DNA from: Mycobacterium szulgai
Lineage (GTDB): Bacteria; Actinomycetota; Actinomycetes; Mycobacteriales; Mycobacteriaceae
Length of the DNA stretch: 64,000 bases
Assembly (NCBI RefSeq): GCF_002116635.1
Contig: NZ_LQPW01000178.1
Coordinates: 62,001 to 126,000 of the forward strand
Reading direction: 5' to 3'
This document shows positions 1 through 8,240 of this stretch, piece by piece. How positions within the stretch are numbered: the stretch's first letter is position 1; each line of letters opens with the position of its first letter. Under the pieces are notes generated by a model. That model was given only the letters and a program-made list of their open reading frames with translations, had not been told where the DNA came from and made no database searches. The position numbers and the translations under genes were made by a program.

Positions 1-1
1 G

Positions 2-1066
2 CCTTATCACGACGAATGGGCGAAGGCCAAGATCGTCGACCGTGGGGTGTGGCTCGAGGCCGGCAAGCAGGGCTTCCTTGGCATGGCGGTACCGGAGGAA
101 TACGGTGGCGGCGGAAATCCCGACTTTCGGTACAACACCATCGTCACCGAGGAAAGCGTCGCCGGACGATACAGCGGGCTCGGGTTCGGCCTGCACAATG
201 ACGTCGTAGCTCCTTACTTGCTGAAACTCACTACCGACGAGCAAAAGCAACGTTGGCTACCCAAGTTCTGCACCGGGGAGCTGATCACCGCGATCGCCAT
301 GACCGAGCCGGGAACCGGAAGTGACCTGCAGGGCATCAAGACCCGCGCGGTCAAGCAGGACGACCACTATGTACTCAACGGGTCAAAGACGTTCATTACC
401 AACGGGATCAATTCAGACCTGGTGATCGTGGTGGCGCAGACGGATCCCGAAAAGGGTGCCCAGGGCTTCAGTCTACTCGTGGTCGAACGCGGTATGGAGG
501 GATTCGAACGCGGCCGCCATCTGGACAAGATCGGGCTGGACGCCCAGGACACCGCCGAGTTGTCCTTCACCGACGTCAAGGTGCCGGCTGAAAACCTGCT
601 CGGCCAAGAGGGCATGGGATTCATTTACCTGATGCAGAATCTGCCGCAGGAACGGATCAACATCGCGGTCATGGCGGCCACGGCAATGGAATCCGTGCTG
701 GAAGAGACGCTGCAGTACACCAAGGAACGCAAGGCTTTTGGGAAGTCCATCGGCAGCTTCCAAAACAGCCGGTTCCTGCTGGCCGAGCTGGCCACCGAGG
801 CCACCGTGGTACGCATCATGGTCGACGAGTTCCTCGCGCTACACCTGGAAGGCAAGCTGACGGCCGAACAGGCGGCGATGGCCAAGTGGTATTCCACCGA
901 GAAGCAGGTACAGCTCATCGACCGCTGCCTGCAGTTGCACGGCGGGTACGGCTACATGCGCGAATATCCTGTCGCCCGGGCATATCTCGACGCCCGGGTG
1001 CAGACCATCTACGGCGGTACCACCGAGATCATGAAAGAAATCATCGGCCGCAGTCTAGGTGTTTGA
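2..1066 (+). CDS. fadE20: Acyl-CoA dehydrogenase, 5' truncated by the window edge (FadE20-like)
   Basis: The reading frame is open from the first bases of the window, so the N-terminus is missing. An FAD-dependent acyl-CoA dehydrogenase would introduce the alpha-beta double bond into acyl-CoA in lipid catabolism. The family signature AMTEPGTGSDLQG is present near residue 100 of the visible part, and the C-terminal GGYGYMREYPVARAY and YGGTTEIMKEIIGR segments are intact. The 3' end overlaps the convergent terC-like gene by 12 bp. The assignment to FadE20 rests on synteny with Rv2724c followed by Rv2723; the family call is certain, the substrate is unknown. Confidence 0.93.
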   Translation, partial: PYHDEWAKAKIVDRGVWLEAGKQGFLGMAVPEEYGGGGNPDFRYNTIVTEESVAGRYSGLGFGLHNDVVAPYLLKLTTDEQKQRWLPKFCTGELITAIAMTEPGTGSDLQGIKTRAVKQDDHYVLNGSKTFITNGINSDLVIVVAQTDPEKGAQGFSLLVVERGMEGFERGRHLDKIGLDAQDTAELSFTDVKVPAENLLGQEGMGFIYLMQNLPQERINIAVMAATAMESVLEETLQYTKERKAFGKSIGSFQNSRFLLAELATEATVVRIMVDEFLALHLEGKLTAEQAAMAKWYSTEKQVQLIDRCLQLHGGYGYMREYPVARAYLDARVQTIYGGTTEIMKEIIGRSLGV

Positions 1067-2263
1067 CGGTGTCTGGTCATCGGGCTCATAGGCTTCGTGC
1101 GCGTCGTGGGCCCCTCGCAGCAGCGCTCTGAGTTCGTGGTCCTGCGCGAGCTGCGCACGGTATTTAGTTGGCAGTGAGTCGATTTCGTGCTCGGCTTCCA
1201 GCAGTGCGGCGAAGATCTTCTCACGTTCGGCGGAATCAACCTCGTAGTGCAAGTCGAGGTATTCGGTGGCATGACGGTGGGCTCTGGCCACGGCATTCTG
1301 TTTACGGCCGCGGGCGGAGAACAACGACACGACAGTGGTGATCAGCAGGATGACGATGATCACCGTCAGCGACACAGCGGTGCTGATTTCGGCCACCTGC
1401 ACCGGCATACCGTGGTTGATGAACGGAATGTTGTTGTCGTGCAATGCTTCCAGTATCAGCTTCACGCCGATAAAGCCAAGAATCGCCGCCAGGCCGTAGG
1501 ACAGATAGACCAAGCGGTCCAGCAGATTGTCGATCAGGAAGTAGAGCTGGCGCAGGCCCATCAGCGAGAACGCGGTTGCGGCGAAAACCAGGTAGACGTT
1601 CTGCGTCAATCCGAACATCGCTGGTACCGAATCGAATGCAAACAGCACGTCAGTTCCGCCGACGGCGATCATCACCAGCAGCATCGGGGTCATCACCCGG
1701 TTGCCGTTTTCGAAGGTGAACAGTCGGTCGCCGTCGTAGTGCGGCGAGGTCCGCAAGAAGCGACTGGCCAGCCGGATGATGAGGTTATCGGCGCTATGGT
1801 TTTCGGACTCCCCGGGTTTGGCCAAGTTGCCCGCCATGACCAGCAAGCCCAGGCCGAACACATAGAACGCCCAGTTGAAGTTGTCCAGCAGCGCGGCGCC
1901 GAGCAGTACGAAACCGGTGCGCGCGATCAACGCGAACGCCACGCCGAACAGCAGCACCTTCTGCTGTGCCACCCGGGGCACGGCGAAGCTACTGATGATG
2001 ATCAAGAAGACGAATAAGTTGTCGACCGAGAGGGCTTCGTTGCTCAGATAACCGGCGAAGTATTCGACCGCCATCTCGGGGCTGCCCACGACGAGCACGC
2101 AGATTCCGAACACGATCGCGATCCCGACGTAGATTGCCGACCAGACTGCGGCCTCACGTAACGTCGGCACGTGGGTTTTGCGTACGTGGAAGACATAGTC
2201 GAACAGCAGCAGGCCTGTGATCAGTACGATGGTCAGTGCCCAGACATGTCCCGAAACACCCAT
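1055..2263 (-). CDS. TerC family integral membrane protein (Rv2723-like)
   Basis: A 402-aa polytopic membrane protein of the TerC/Alx family, linked in other bacteria to metal (manganese) efflux or tellurite resistance. About eight hydrophobic segments are visible. Acidic residues within membrane segments, typical of the family, occur in the SNEALSVDNLFVF and GGTDVLFAFDSVPA motifs. The C-terminal 70 residues are hydrophilic and charged. The ATG at 2263 (MGVSGHVW) was chosen because the hydrophobic core begins there and AGAGG-like bases precede it (revcomp GAGAGGAAACCC); upstream in-frame codons would add about 32 polar residues. It is convergent with fadE20 and divergent from the LGFP-repeat gene. 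Confidence 0.9.
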   Translation of the reverse strand: MGVSGHVWALTIVLITGLLLFDYVFHVRKTHVPTLREAAVWSAIYVGIAIVFGICVLVVGSPEMAVEYFAGYLSNEALSVDNLFVFLIIISSFAVPRVAQQKVLLFGVAFALIARTGFVLLGAALLDNFNWAFYVFGLGLLVMAGNLAKPGESENHSADNLIIRLASRFLRTSPHYDGDRLFTFENGNRVMTPMLLVMIAVGGTDVLFAFDSVPAMFGLTQNVYLVFAATAFSLMGLRQLYFLIDNLLDRLVYLSYGLAAILGFIGVKLILEALHDNNIPFINHGMPVQVAEISTAVSLTVIIVILLITTVVSLFSARGRKQNAVARAHRHATEYLDLHYEVDSAEREKIFAALLEAEHEIDSLPTKYRAQLAQDHELRALLRGAHDAHEAYEPDDQTPSNT

Positions 2264-2403
2264 TTGCGCTGGGTTTCCTCTCACGGCATCGATCGGGTTG
2301 TCGTCCTCGGCACGGTATCCCAGACCGTGGTCGGCTCGCATTGCGGTTGCTCGCGACACGAGCGCGGCCAGGCATCATTTCGACATCAGCTGGGTATCCG
2401 TTT

Positions 2404-2418
2404 TCGTAAAATTTTCGA
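2404..2418. promoter_or_regulatory. AT-rich near-palindrome in the terC/LGFP divergent intergenic region
   Basis: TCGTAAAATTTTCGA is a near-perfect palindrome (one mismatched pair) inside an unusually AT-rich stretch (about 2398-2430) of this GC-rich region. It lies between two divergent genes and could be an operator or promoter element. No regulator can be named from the sequence. The remaining intergenic sequence (2264-2553) shows nothing else recognisable. Confidence 0.3.
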
Positions 2419-2553
2419 TTTTTCTTCGCATTTCCCGTTCGCTAGAGCAAAGTTATGCGAGCCCGGCGACGATGCGGACCGTAGCTGGGGGACGGCCCAC
2501 GGTGGGAAATCCACCGGCCCGCGATGCGGGCAGGGCATCGGCTGGGAGGCTTG

Positions 2554-4857
2554 GTGAGCGGGCAGAGAGGTCAATTGAGGAAGCTGGTCGGGCGCGCGCT
2601 GCTCAGCTTGTCGGCTGCGGCGCTGGCCGCCGCACTGTGGGCGCCCAGCGCGGTGGCGTCTCCGATAGGCGACGCCGAAGCGGCCATGATGGCCGCGTGG
2701 GAGAAAGCCGGGGGCGACACGTCGACGCTCGGCGCCCGCAAGGGTGACGTATACCCGGTAGCCGACGGATTCGCACTGGACTTCGACGGCGGCAAGATGT
2801 TCTTCACCCCGGCAACCGGCGCCAAATACATGTACGGACCGATCCTGGACAAGTATGAGTCGCTGGGTGGTCCGGGCGGCAGTGATCTCGGCTTCCCAAC
2901 CATTAACGAGGTTCCCGGCCTGGCCGGCCCCGACAGTCGTGTCAGCACCTTCGCCGCGAGCGACAACCCGGTGATCTTCTGGACGCCCGACCACGGTGCC
3001 TTCGTGGTGCGGGGCGCCTTGAACGCCGCATGGGACAAGCTCGGTAGCTCCGGTGGCGTGCTCGGCGCTCCGATCGGGGATGAGACCTACGACGGCGAGG
3101 TCACCACCCAGAAGTTCAACGGCGGACAGGTCTCCTGGAATAGAAAGACCAAGGAATTCACCACCACCCCGCCGACGCTGGCCGATCAGTTGAAGGACCT
3201 GCAGGTAGCGATAGACCCCACCGCCGCCATCAACATGGCCTGGCGCGCCGCCGGCGGTGCTGCAGGCCCCTTGGGGGCCAAGAAGGGCGACCAGTACCCG
3301 ATCGGTGGCGACGGCATCGCGCAGGACTTCACCGGGGGCAAGGTCTTCTTCAGCCCAGCTACCGGCGCCAATGCCGTCGAGGGCGCAATCCTGCAGAAGT
3401 ACGAATCACTCGGCGGCCCGGTCAGCAGCGACCTGGGTTTCCCCATCGCCAATGAGGCCGACGGCGGCATCACCCCCGCAAGTCGGATCGCGTCGTTCGC
3501 GGCGGCCGACAAGCCGGTGATCTTCTGGACCCCCGACCACGGTGCGTTCGTCGTGCGCGGAGCAATGAAGGCCGCGTGGGACAAGCTGAAGGGAGCGACC
3601 GGCAAACTCGGGGCCCCGCTGGGCGACCAAACCGTGGACGGCGACGTGATCTCGCAGAAGTTCGCCGGCGGCAAGATCTCGTGGAATCGCGCGAAGAACA
3701 CCTTCACCACCGATCCGGCCAACCTGGCACCTCTGCTATCCGGTTTGCAGGTGACGGGACAGAACCAGCCCAGTGCGGCGGGCCCGACCGCGCACGGCAA
3801 GAAGTTCACCTGGCACTGGTGGTGGTTGGCAGCGGCCGTCCCGGTGGTCCTGCTCATCGTCATGTTCGTCTTGGTGGTGTTCGGACTGCGCCGGCGTCGC
3901 GGTGGCGCGCCGGCGACCCCGGCCTACCTGCCCGAGCACGACTATGACCATGACCATGAACCCGACCACGAGCATGATTTAGCGGCCGGTTATGACGCCG
4001 GCGGACATTGGCCGCATGAAGAGGCCGATTACGGGACGGAACGCTTCCCGCTAGACGATCAGCATCCGCCCGAACATCAGCCGCAGGACGCCGGCGCGAT
4101 GTCGCGGGTCAGCTGGCCGCGAGGTGGCGGGGGCGCCGCCGCTGAGTACGAGCCGAGTGAAGAGCCCTACAGCAGCGACGCGTTTAACGGATCCGCCCAG
4201 GGCTATGAGTTCGCCGAGGTCGGAGAGGTTTACGAGGAAGACGCCGAGGAAGACCCCGACGCAGTTGACACCACACCCACGCCGATCGTGACGCCGAGGG
4301 ACCTCCTCGAAGCGACAGCGGTCGAACCGGCCGTTCCGGAGACTGTAGGAGCAGACACCTTCGCGCCTGAGGCCTATGTTCCCGAATCCGTGGCTCCTGA
4401 GTCCGTCGCTCCGGATACCGAGGCTCCGGACGCCGCGTTCCCGGACACTTTCTTCCCTCCCGCCCCGGTCGCCGAATCCCCCGAGCTCATGGTCGACGAG
4501 ACGGCCGAGACGGAGGCCAGAGCGGTTTCAGAGCCGAGATCCGGCCGGCACGCAGCCGCGGATTCCGACGCGTACGGTTCGGAAGGGGCTGCCGCCGAAG
4601 CGGCCTATCAAGCGGTGCCGGAAGCAGCACCGGCCGCCCCAGCACCACCGGCCCCCACCGCGGGCGCGCGGCCGATGATCCACCTGCCGCTAGATCACGA
4701 CCCGTATCAGGCGCCGGACGGATATCCGATCAAGGCCAGCGCTCGCTCGGGCTTGTACTACACGCCCAACAGTGCGCTGTACCACGACACCCTCGCTGAA
4801 ATCTGGTTGGCCAGCGAAGAAGTCGCGCAAGCCAACGGATTCATCAAGGCGGACTGA
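2554..4857 (+). CDS. LGFP-repeat secreted/membrane-anchored envelope protein (Rv2721c-like)
   Basis: A 767-aa protein. The start is GTG 2554, preceded by GGGAGG at 2544-2549. A signal peptide runs to about residue 37 (AAALWAPSAVA then SP). It is followed by two copies of a domain of about 190 residues built of LGFP-type repeats (SDLGFPTINE in the first, SDLGFPIANE in the second; each copy ends in a QKF..GG..SWNR segment). A transmembrane helix (WWWLAAAVPVVLLIVMFVLVV) follows, then RRRR and a long acidic, Pro/Glu-rich cytoplasmic tail beginning with a His/Asp-rich stretch (HDYDHDHEPDHEHD). LGFP repeats in corynebacteria are associated with cell-wall anchoring, so an envelope-spanning structural or sensing role is inferred. 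Convergent with lexA. Confidence 0.85.
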   Translation: MSGQRGQLRKLVGRALLSLSAAALAAALWAPSAVASPIGDAEAAMMAAWEKAGGDTSTLGARKGDVYPVADGFALDFDGGKMFFTPATGAKYMYGPILDKYESLGGPGGSDLGFPTINEVPGLAGPDSRVSTFAASDNPVIFWTPDHGAFVVRGALNAAWDKLGSSGGVLGAPIGDETYDGEVTTQKFNGGQVSWNRKTKEFTTTPPTLADQLKDLQVAIDPTAAINMAWRAAGGAAGPLGAKKGDQYPIGGDGIAQDFTGGKVFFSPATGANAVEGAILQKYESLGGPVSSDLGFPIANEADGGITPASRIASFAAADKPVIFWTPDHGAFVVRGAMKAAWDKLKGATGKLGAPLGDQTVDGDVISQKFAGGKISWNRAKNTFTTDPANLAPLLSGLQVTGQNQPSAAGPTAHGKKFTWHWWWLAAAVPVVLLIVMFVLVVFGLRRRRGGAPATPAYLPEHDYDHDHEPDHEHDLAAGYDAGGHWPHEEADYGTERFPLDDQHPPEHQPQDAGAMSRVSWPRGGGGAAAEYEPSEEPYSSDAFNGSAQGYEFAEVGEVYEEDAEEDPDAVDTTPTPIVTPRDLLEATAVEPAVPETVGADTFAPEAYVPESVAPESVAPDTEAPDAAFPDTFFPPAPVAESPELMVDETAETEARAVSEPRSGRHAAADSDAYGSEGAAAEAAYQAVPEAAPAAPAPPAPTAGARPMIHLPLDHDPYQAPDGYPIKASARSGLYYTPNSALYHDTLAEIWLASEEVAQANGFIKAD

Positions 4858-4866
4858 ACCCGTACG

Positions 4867-4881
4867 GCCGCTGGCAGCGGC
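4867..4881. terminator. Short GC hairpin between convergent genes
   Basis: GCCGCT-GGC-AGCGGC forms a 6-bp perfect stem with a 3-nt loop in the gap between the LGFP gene and lexA, touching the lexA stop codon. No T-tract follows. A weak bidirectional terminator is possible. Confidence 0.35.
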
Positions 4882-5585
4882 TAGACCTTGCGGATGACGG
4901 TGACGACCTTGCCCAGCACCGTCGCATCATTGCCGGGGATCGGATCGAACGCCGGGTTGTGCGGCATCAGCCACACCTGACCACCCGCGCGCTTGAACGT
5001 CTTGACAGTGGCCTCGCCTTCGATCATCGCGGCAACGATGTCACCGTTGTCGGCGACATTCTGCTGACGCACCACCACCCAGTCGCCGTCGCAGATCGCG
5101 GCTTCGACCATGGAGTCACCGACCACCTTCAGCAGGAACAGAGTGCCCTCGCCTACCAGCTCTCGCGGCAACGGGAAGACATCTTCCACGGCTTCTTCGG
5201 CAAGGATCGGCCCGCCGGCCGCGATGCGGCCCAGAACGGGGACAAACGTGGGTTCCGGCAAGGCGTCAGAGCCGGCGACGTCGGTGACCGGCGTTGGCGT
5301 GTCGTCGGCGCCGCGCACGTCGACAGCACGTGGACGGTTCGGATCCCGGCGCAGATAGCCTTTGCGTTCCAGGGTGCGCAATTGGTGGGCGACCGAGGAC
5401 GTTGACGTCAGGCCCACCGCGTCGCCGATCTCCCGGATGCTCGGCGGGTATCCACGGCTGGTAACCGACGCGCGGATGACGTTGAGGATGGTGCGCTGCC
5501 GCTCGGTCAGCGATGAATCAACGGACTGCAAGCGGTCGGCGGCCTCCCCGGTCGGGGGTGCGGAGGTGTCGTTGCTGTCACTCAT
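4881..5585 (-). CDS. lexA: SOS response repressor and autoprotease LexA
   Basis: A 234-aa repressor of DNA-damage genes that self-cleaves when RecA is activated. The N-terminal winged helix (LTERQRTILNVIRASVTSRGYPPSIREIGDAVGL) and the recognition segment TSTSSVAHQL are followed by the cleavage site in VLGRIAAGGP (Ala-Gly) and the catalytic GDSMVEAAI serine and VKTFKR lysine. ATG 5585 (MSDSND) was chosen because it gives the usual mycobacterial length; an upstream in-frame codon would extend across the SOS box. It is divergent from the SOS-regulated Rv2719c-like gene and autoregulated through the box 33 bp upstream. Confidence 0.97.
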   Translation of the reverse strand: MSDSNDTSAPPTGEAADRLQSVDSSLTERQRTILNVIRASVTSRGYPPSIREIGDAVGLTSTSSVAHQLRTLERKGYLRRDPNRPRAVDVRGADDTPTPVTDVAGSDALPEPTFVPVLGRIAAGGPILAEEAVEDVFPLPRELVGEGTLFLLKVVGDSMVEAAICDGDWVVVRQQNVADNGDIVAAMIEGEATVKTFKRAGGQVWLMPHNPAFDPIPGNDATVLGKVVTVIRKV

Positions 5586-5617
5586 GGCACTGAATGTAGC
5601 CGCACCGCCGCCAAGAA

Positions 5618-5633
5618 TCAAACATGTGTTCGA
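5618..5633. promoter_or_regulatory. SOS box (LexA operator) upstream of lexA
   Basis: TCAAACATGTGTTCGA (reverse TCGAACACATGTTTGA) matches the mycobacterial/Gram-positive SOS consensus TCGAAC-N4-GTTCGA with one mismatch. It lies 33 bp upstream of the lexA start, the expected place for autorepression. Confidence 0.9.
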
Positions 5634-5786
5634 CAGGTGTGTCGCCAGGGCGGTGCGGCGCGCCCACCTCCTGAATCACAAGTGTGTAACTCTTTGCGCG
5701 GTCGGGTATTCGCGATTTATGGGACCGCACGCGACCGAAAAGTTCTGTCGGTGGTGTGGTCTAGCGTTTTGCTCATGCGACACACT

Positions 5787-5845
5787 TCGATCAAATGTTC
5801 GGGTATCGAACACACGAGCGACTACAGTGTCGAACACACGAGCGA
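5787..5845. promoter_or_regulatory. Cluster of degenerate SOS boxes upstream of the Rv2719c-like gene
   Basis: Three SOS-like sites lie close together: 5787-5802 (TCGATC-AAAT-GTTCGG), 5806-5821 and 5830-5845 (both TCGAAC-ACAC-GAGCGA). The last two are identical 16-bp sequences in direct repeat with a 24-bp period. Multiple SOS boxes upstream of lexA/Rv2719c are known in M. tuberculosis. Each site here has two mismatches to the consensus. Confidence 0.7.
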
Positions 5846-5870
5846 TGCCCCTTCGGTCAGAGGAACGAAC

Positions 5871-6365
5871 ATGACACTCATCTACGCAGCCCCGCCACGC
5901 AGCCGCAGTGTCCGGGGACCGGTCAACGGGCCAATCCACGAGCCGCGCTCTGGTCGAACGGGGTTGAGCACGTCGCGCCGGCCCGGCACCTGCCGGCCAG
6001 CAGGTTCGCCGCTGCGTTACCACGGCACCGGCGTGGCGGTGTCGATCGCCCCCCATCGCAGGCGTCCCGTCACCCTGGCGACGACCATGGGCCTGGCCTT
6101 GCTCGCCGGGTTGATCACGCTCTGGCTCGGCGTGGTCGCGCACTTCGGGCAAATGGCTAATGACGGTTCAGCCGATTCGGCCGTTCACATCCCCGACACG
6201 CTTGCCGTGGTGCGGGTGCTGCCAGGGGAATCTCTGCAGGACGTCGCCGCGCGGGTGGCCCCGGACGCGCCGGCCCGCCAGGTTGCCGAACGCATCCGCG
6301 AACTCAACGCTCTGGACACGGGGTCTCTGTCGGCGGGCCAGACACTGATCGCGCCGGTCGGCTGA
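5871..6365 (+). CDS. SOS-induced LysM-type membrane protein (Rv2719c-like)
   Basis: A 164-aa protein. ATG 5871 is preceded by CAGAGGAAC. It has a basic N-terminal part, a single transmembrane helix (TMGLALLAGLITLWLGVVAHF, about residues 90-110) and a C-terminal LysM-like domain (LPGESLQDVAARVAPD then LNALDTGSLSAGQTLIAPVG). The M. tuberculosis homologue is DNA-damage inducible and is described as a cell-wall hydrolase that affects division, so it is a candidate SOS division inhibitor. It is divergent from lexA under a cluster of SOS-like sites. Activity is taken from the homologue; no catalytic motif is obvious here. Confidence 0.85.
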   Translation: MTLIYAAPPRSRSVRGPVNGPIHEPRSGRTGLSTSRRPGTCRPAGSPLRYHGTGVAVSIAPHRRRPVTLATTMGLALLAGLITLWLGVVAHFGQMANDGSADSAVHIPDTLAVVRVLPGESLQDVAARVAPDAPARQVAERIRELNALDTGSLSAGQTLIAPVG

Positions 6366-6534
6366 CGGGATTGGGATCGCCGTGTGCAGCCAAAATGCTG
6401 GTATGCCAACACTGTTCGATGCTGGCGGGATGGAACGAGCGTGGATTGCGACTGCGTTGGTCCTGTGTGCGGGCGCACAGGTACTCTCGGAGTGGTCTCA
6501 AGTACCCGGACGTGAGCACGGCAAAGGAGCGGCC

Positions 6535-6999
6535 ATGCACTGCCCGTTCTGCCGGCATCCCGATTCCCGCGTGATCGATTCGCGGGAAACCGATGAAGGG
6601 CAGGCCATTCGGCGGCGCCGATCGTGTCCGGAGTGCGGCCGGCGGTTCACCACCGTGGAAACCGCGGTGCTGGCCGTGGTCAAGCGCAGCGGCGTCACCG
6701 AGCCGTTCAGCCGCGAAAAGCTGATCAGCGGAGTCCGCCGAGCATGCCAGGGCCGCCAGGTAGATGACGATGCCCTCAATCTGCTCGCTCAACAGGTGGA
6801 AGATTCCGTGCGGGCCGCCGGCTCGCCGGAGGTGCCCAGTCACGAGGTGGGTCTGGCGATCCTGGGGCCGTTGCGTGACCTTGACGAGGTCGCTTATCTG
6901 CGGTTTGCGTCGGTATACCGCTCCTTTTCCTCTGCTGAGGACTTCGAGCGTGAGATCGAGGCGCTACGCGCGCACCGCAAGGTGCCGGCTTCGAGCTGA
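6535..6999 (+). CDS. nrdR: Transcriptional repressor NrdR of ribonucleotide reductase genes
   Basis: A 154-aa protein, the typical NrdR length. An N-terminal zinc ribbon (CPFCRHPDSRVIDSR and CPECGRRF, four cysteines) is followed by an ATP-cone domain (VVKRSGVTEPFSREKLISGVRRAC). It senses nucleotide levels and represses nrd operons. AAAGGAGCGGCC precedes the ATG. It follows the SOS gene in the same direction, as in M. tuberculosis (Rv2718c), and lies 22 bp before the nitrobindin gene. Confidence 0.96.
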   Translation: MHCPFCRHPDSRVIDSRETDEGQAIRRRRSCPECGRRFTTVETAVLAVVKRSGVTEPFSREKLISGVRRACQGRQVDDDALNLLAQQVEDSVRAAGSPEVPSHEVGLAILGPLRDLDEVAYLRFASVYRSFSSAEDFEREIEALRAHRKVPASS

Positions 7000-7009
7000 C
7001 CGCCGAGGC

Positions 7010-7015
7010 TAGGCT
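7010..7015 (+). promoter_or_regulatory. Candidate -10 element for leaderless transcription of the nitrobindin gene
   Basis: TAGGCT ends 6 nt before the ATG at 7022, so a transcript would begin at or next to the A of the start codon. No Shine-Dalgarno sequence is visible. Leaderless mRNAs are common in mycobacteria; start mapping would be needed for proof. Confidence 0.5.
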
Positions 7016-7021
7016 CTAAGC

Positions 7022-7516
7022 ATGGTTGCTGACCTGCACCCGAATCTCGAGGCACTGGCACCACTGTTGGGTACGTGGGCCGGTCGAGGTGCGGGGGAGT
7101 ACCCGACGATTCAGCCGTTCGAGTACTTCGAAGAAATCGCCTTCTCGCACGTGGGCAAGCCGTTCCTGATTTATGGCCAGAAGACGAAGTCGGCTGCCGA
7201 CGGCAAACCGCTGCATGCCGAAGCGGGGTATCTGCGGGTGCCGCAACCGGGCCACGTCGAGCTGGTCCTGGCTCATCCGAGCGGTATCACCGAAATCGGG
7301 GTCGGTACCTTCTCGCGCGACGACGACGTCATCGAACTCGAGCTGTCCACAAATGAAGGCGGGACCGTCGGGTTGACTCCGACAGCCAAGGAAGTGAGCG
7401 CGCTTACTCGTTCCTTCCGCGTCGACGGCGACGAACTTTCGTACTCGCTGCAGATGGGAGCCGTCGGCCAACCTCTGCAGCATCACCTCGCCGCCGTGCT
7501 ACACCGAACGAGCTGA
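7022..7516 (+). CDS. Nitrobindin family heme protein (Rv2717c-like; peroxynitrite isomerase)
   Basis: A 164-aa all-beta heme protein. The family motif GTWAGRG near residue 20 and the C-terminal HHLAAVLHRTS, which holds the candidate proximal heme histidine, match nitrobindins (THAP4 C-terminal domain family). Homologues isomerise peroxynitrite to nitrate and bind NO, so a role in nitrosative stress is expected. It is probably cytosolic, since no signal peptide is seen. It sits next to nrdR and convergent with the PhzF-like gene. Confidence 0.9.
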   Translation: MVADLHPNLEALAPLLGTWAGRGAGEYPTIQPFEYFEEIAFSHVGKPFLIYGQKTKSAADGKPLHAEAGYLRVPQPGHVELVLAHPSGITEIGVGTFSRDDDVIELELSTNEGGTVGLTPTAKEVSALTRSFRVDGDELSYSLQMGAVGQPLQHHLAAVLHRTS

Positions 7517-7519
7517 CCC

Positions 7520-8206
7520 TCAATCGACTTGCCGGACACCGTCATTCACGACGCGGCCGGCCACCCCAACCCAGCCCTCGGGACTCCAGGTGGTCTCGAT
7601 TATCGACCCTTTGCCCTGGGTAATGGTTAGGTCGCGGCTCAGGTAGTCGGTCAGGCGCATCGCCGCGGAGCCGGTCGCCTCGTCCTCTGTCACGCCAAGG
7701 TTGGAGGCGAACATCCGGCAACGTACCGATCCACTGGGCCGGTCGGTCCACGTCCACAAGTAGTGGGCGACGTCATCGGAATAATCAGCCGGGTCGGCGG
7801 TGGCGAGGGCTTCGGCCGACTCGATGTCATGAATGGCGAACTCTGGCGCCCAGTCGGCGCGCGCGCTGATGGTGGTGACGTCGCCGCTGTAGCTCACCTG
7901 CACGATCCCGGCCGGTACCTGCAGGGTGTGAATCGGTGTGTCGTTGCGGCGCAGCCACCAGGCCGCTCCGACTACCGGGTGTCCGGCAAAAGCAAGGTCG
8001 GTTCGGGGCGTATGGATGGTGGCGTGTGCGGTGGTCGAGCCGGCCGCGGGCAGATCGACGAATACCGTTTCGCTGTAACCCAATTCGGTGGCCAGGCGCT
8101 GCCGCTCGCGGGGGTGCACCTTACTCGCGTCGACCACGCCGAGCGGATTCCCGAAACCGCCCCGTGAATCGGTGAAGACTCGCAATACCGTGACGTCGAT
8201 GCCCAT
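7520..8206 (-). CDS. PhzF-family isomerase-like protein (Rv2716-like)
   Basis: A 228-aa protein of the phenazine-biosynthesis PhzF/diaminopimelate-epimerase fold. It shows the N-terminal VFTDSRGGFGNPLGVV motif, the SETVFVDLP segment with the family's catalytic acidic residue, FAGHPVVGAAW, and the C-terminal GVTEDEATGSAA motif. The substrate is unknown. It ends 3 bp from the convergent nitrobindin gene and is followed on the same side by the alpha/beta hydrolase and PAC2 genes. Confidence 0.88.
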   Translation of the reverse strand: MGIDVTVLRVFTDSRGGFGNPLGVVDASKVHPRERQRLATELGYSETVFVDLPAAGSTTAHATIHTPRTDLAFAGHPVVGAAWWLRRNDTPIHTLQVPAGIVQVSYSGDVTTISARADWAPEFAIHDIESAEALATADPADYSDDVAHYLWTWTDRPSGSVRCRMFASNLGVTEDEATGSAAMRLTDYLSRDLTITQGKGSIIETTWSPEGWVGVAGRVVNDGVRQVD

Positions 8207-8240
8207 GGCCCGACTGTACGACGCCTAATGGCCAGCTCGG

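Noticed and set aside
1187..2017. Long plus-strand frame rich in Gln and His opposite the terC-like gene
   Set aside because: It mirrors the codons of a well-supported membrane protein on the other strand and has no recognisable domain.
2264..2553. yybP-ykoY type manganese riboswitch upstream of the terC-like gene
   Set aside because: The leader lacks a clear match to the conserved loops; a covariance search would be needed to support it.
5797..5811. Palindrome GTTCG-GGTAT-CGAAC as a separate operator
   Set aside because: It is formed by the right half of one SOS-like site and the left half of the next, so it is explained by the cluster.
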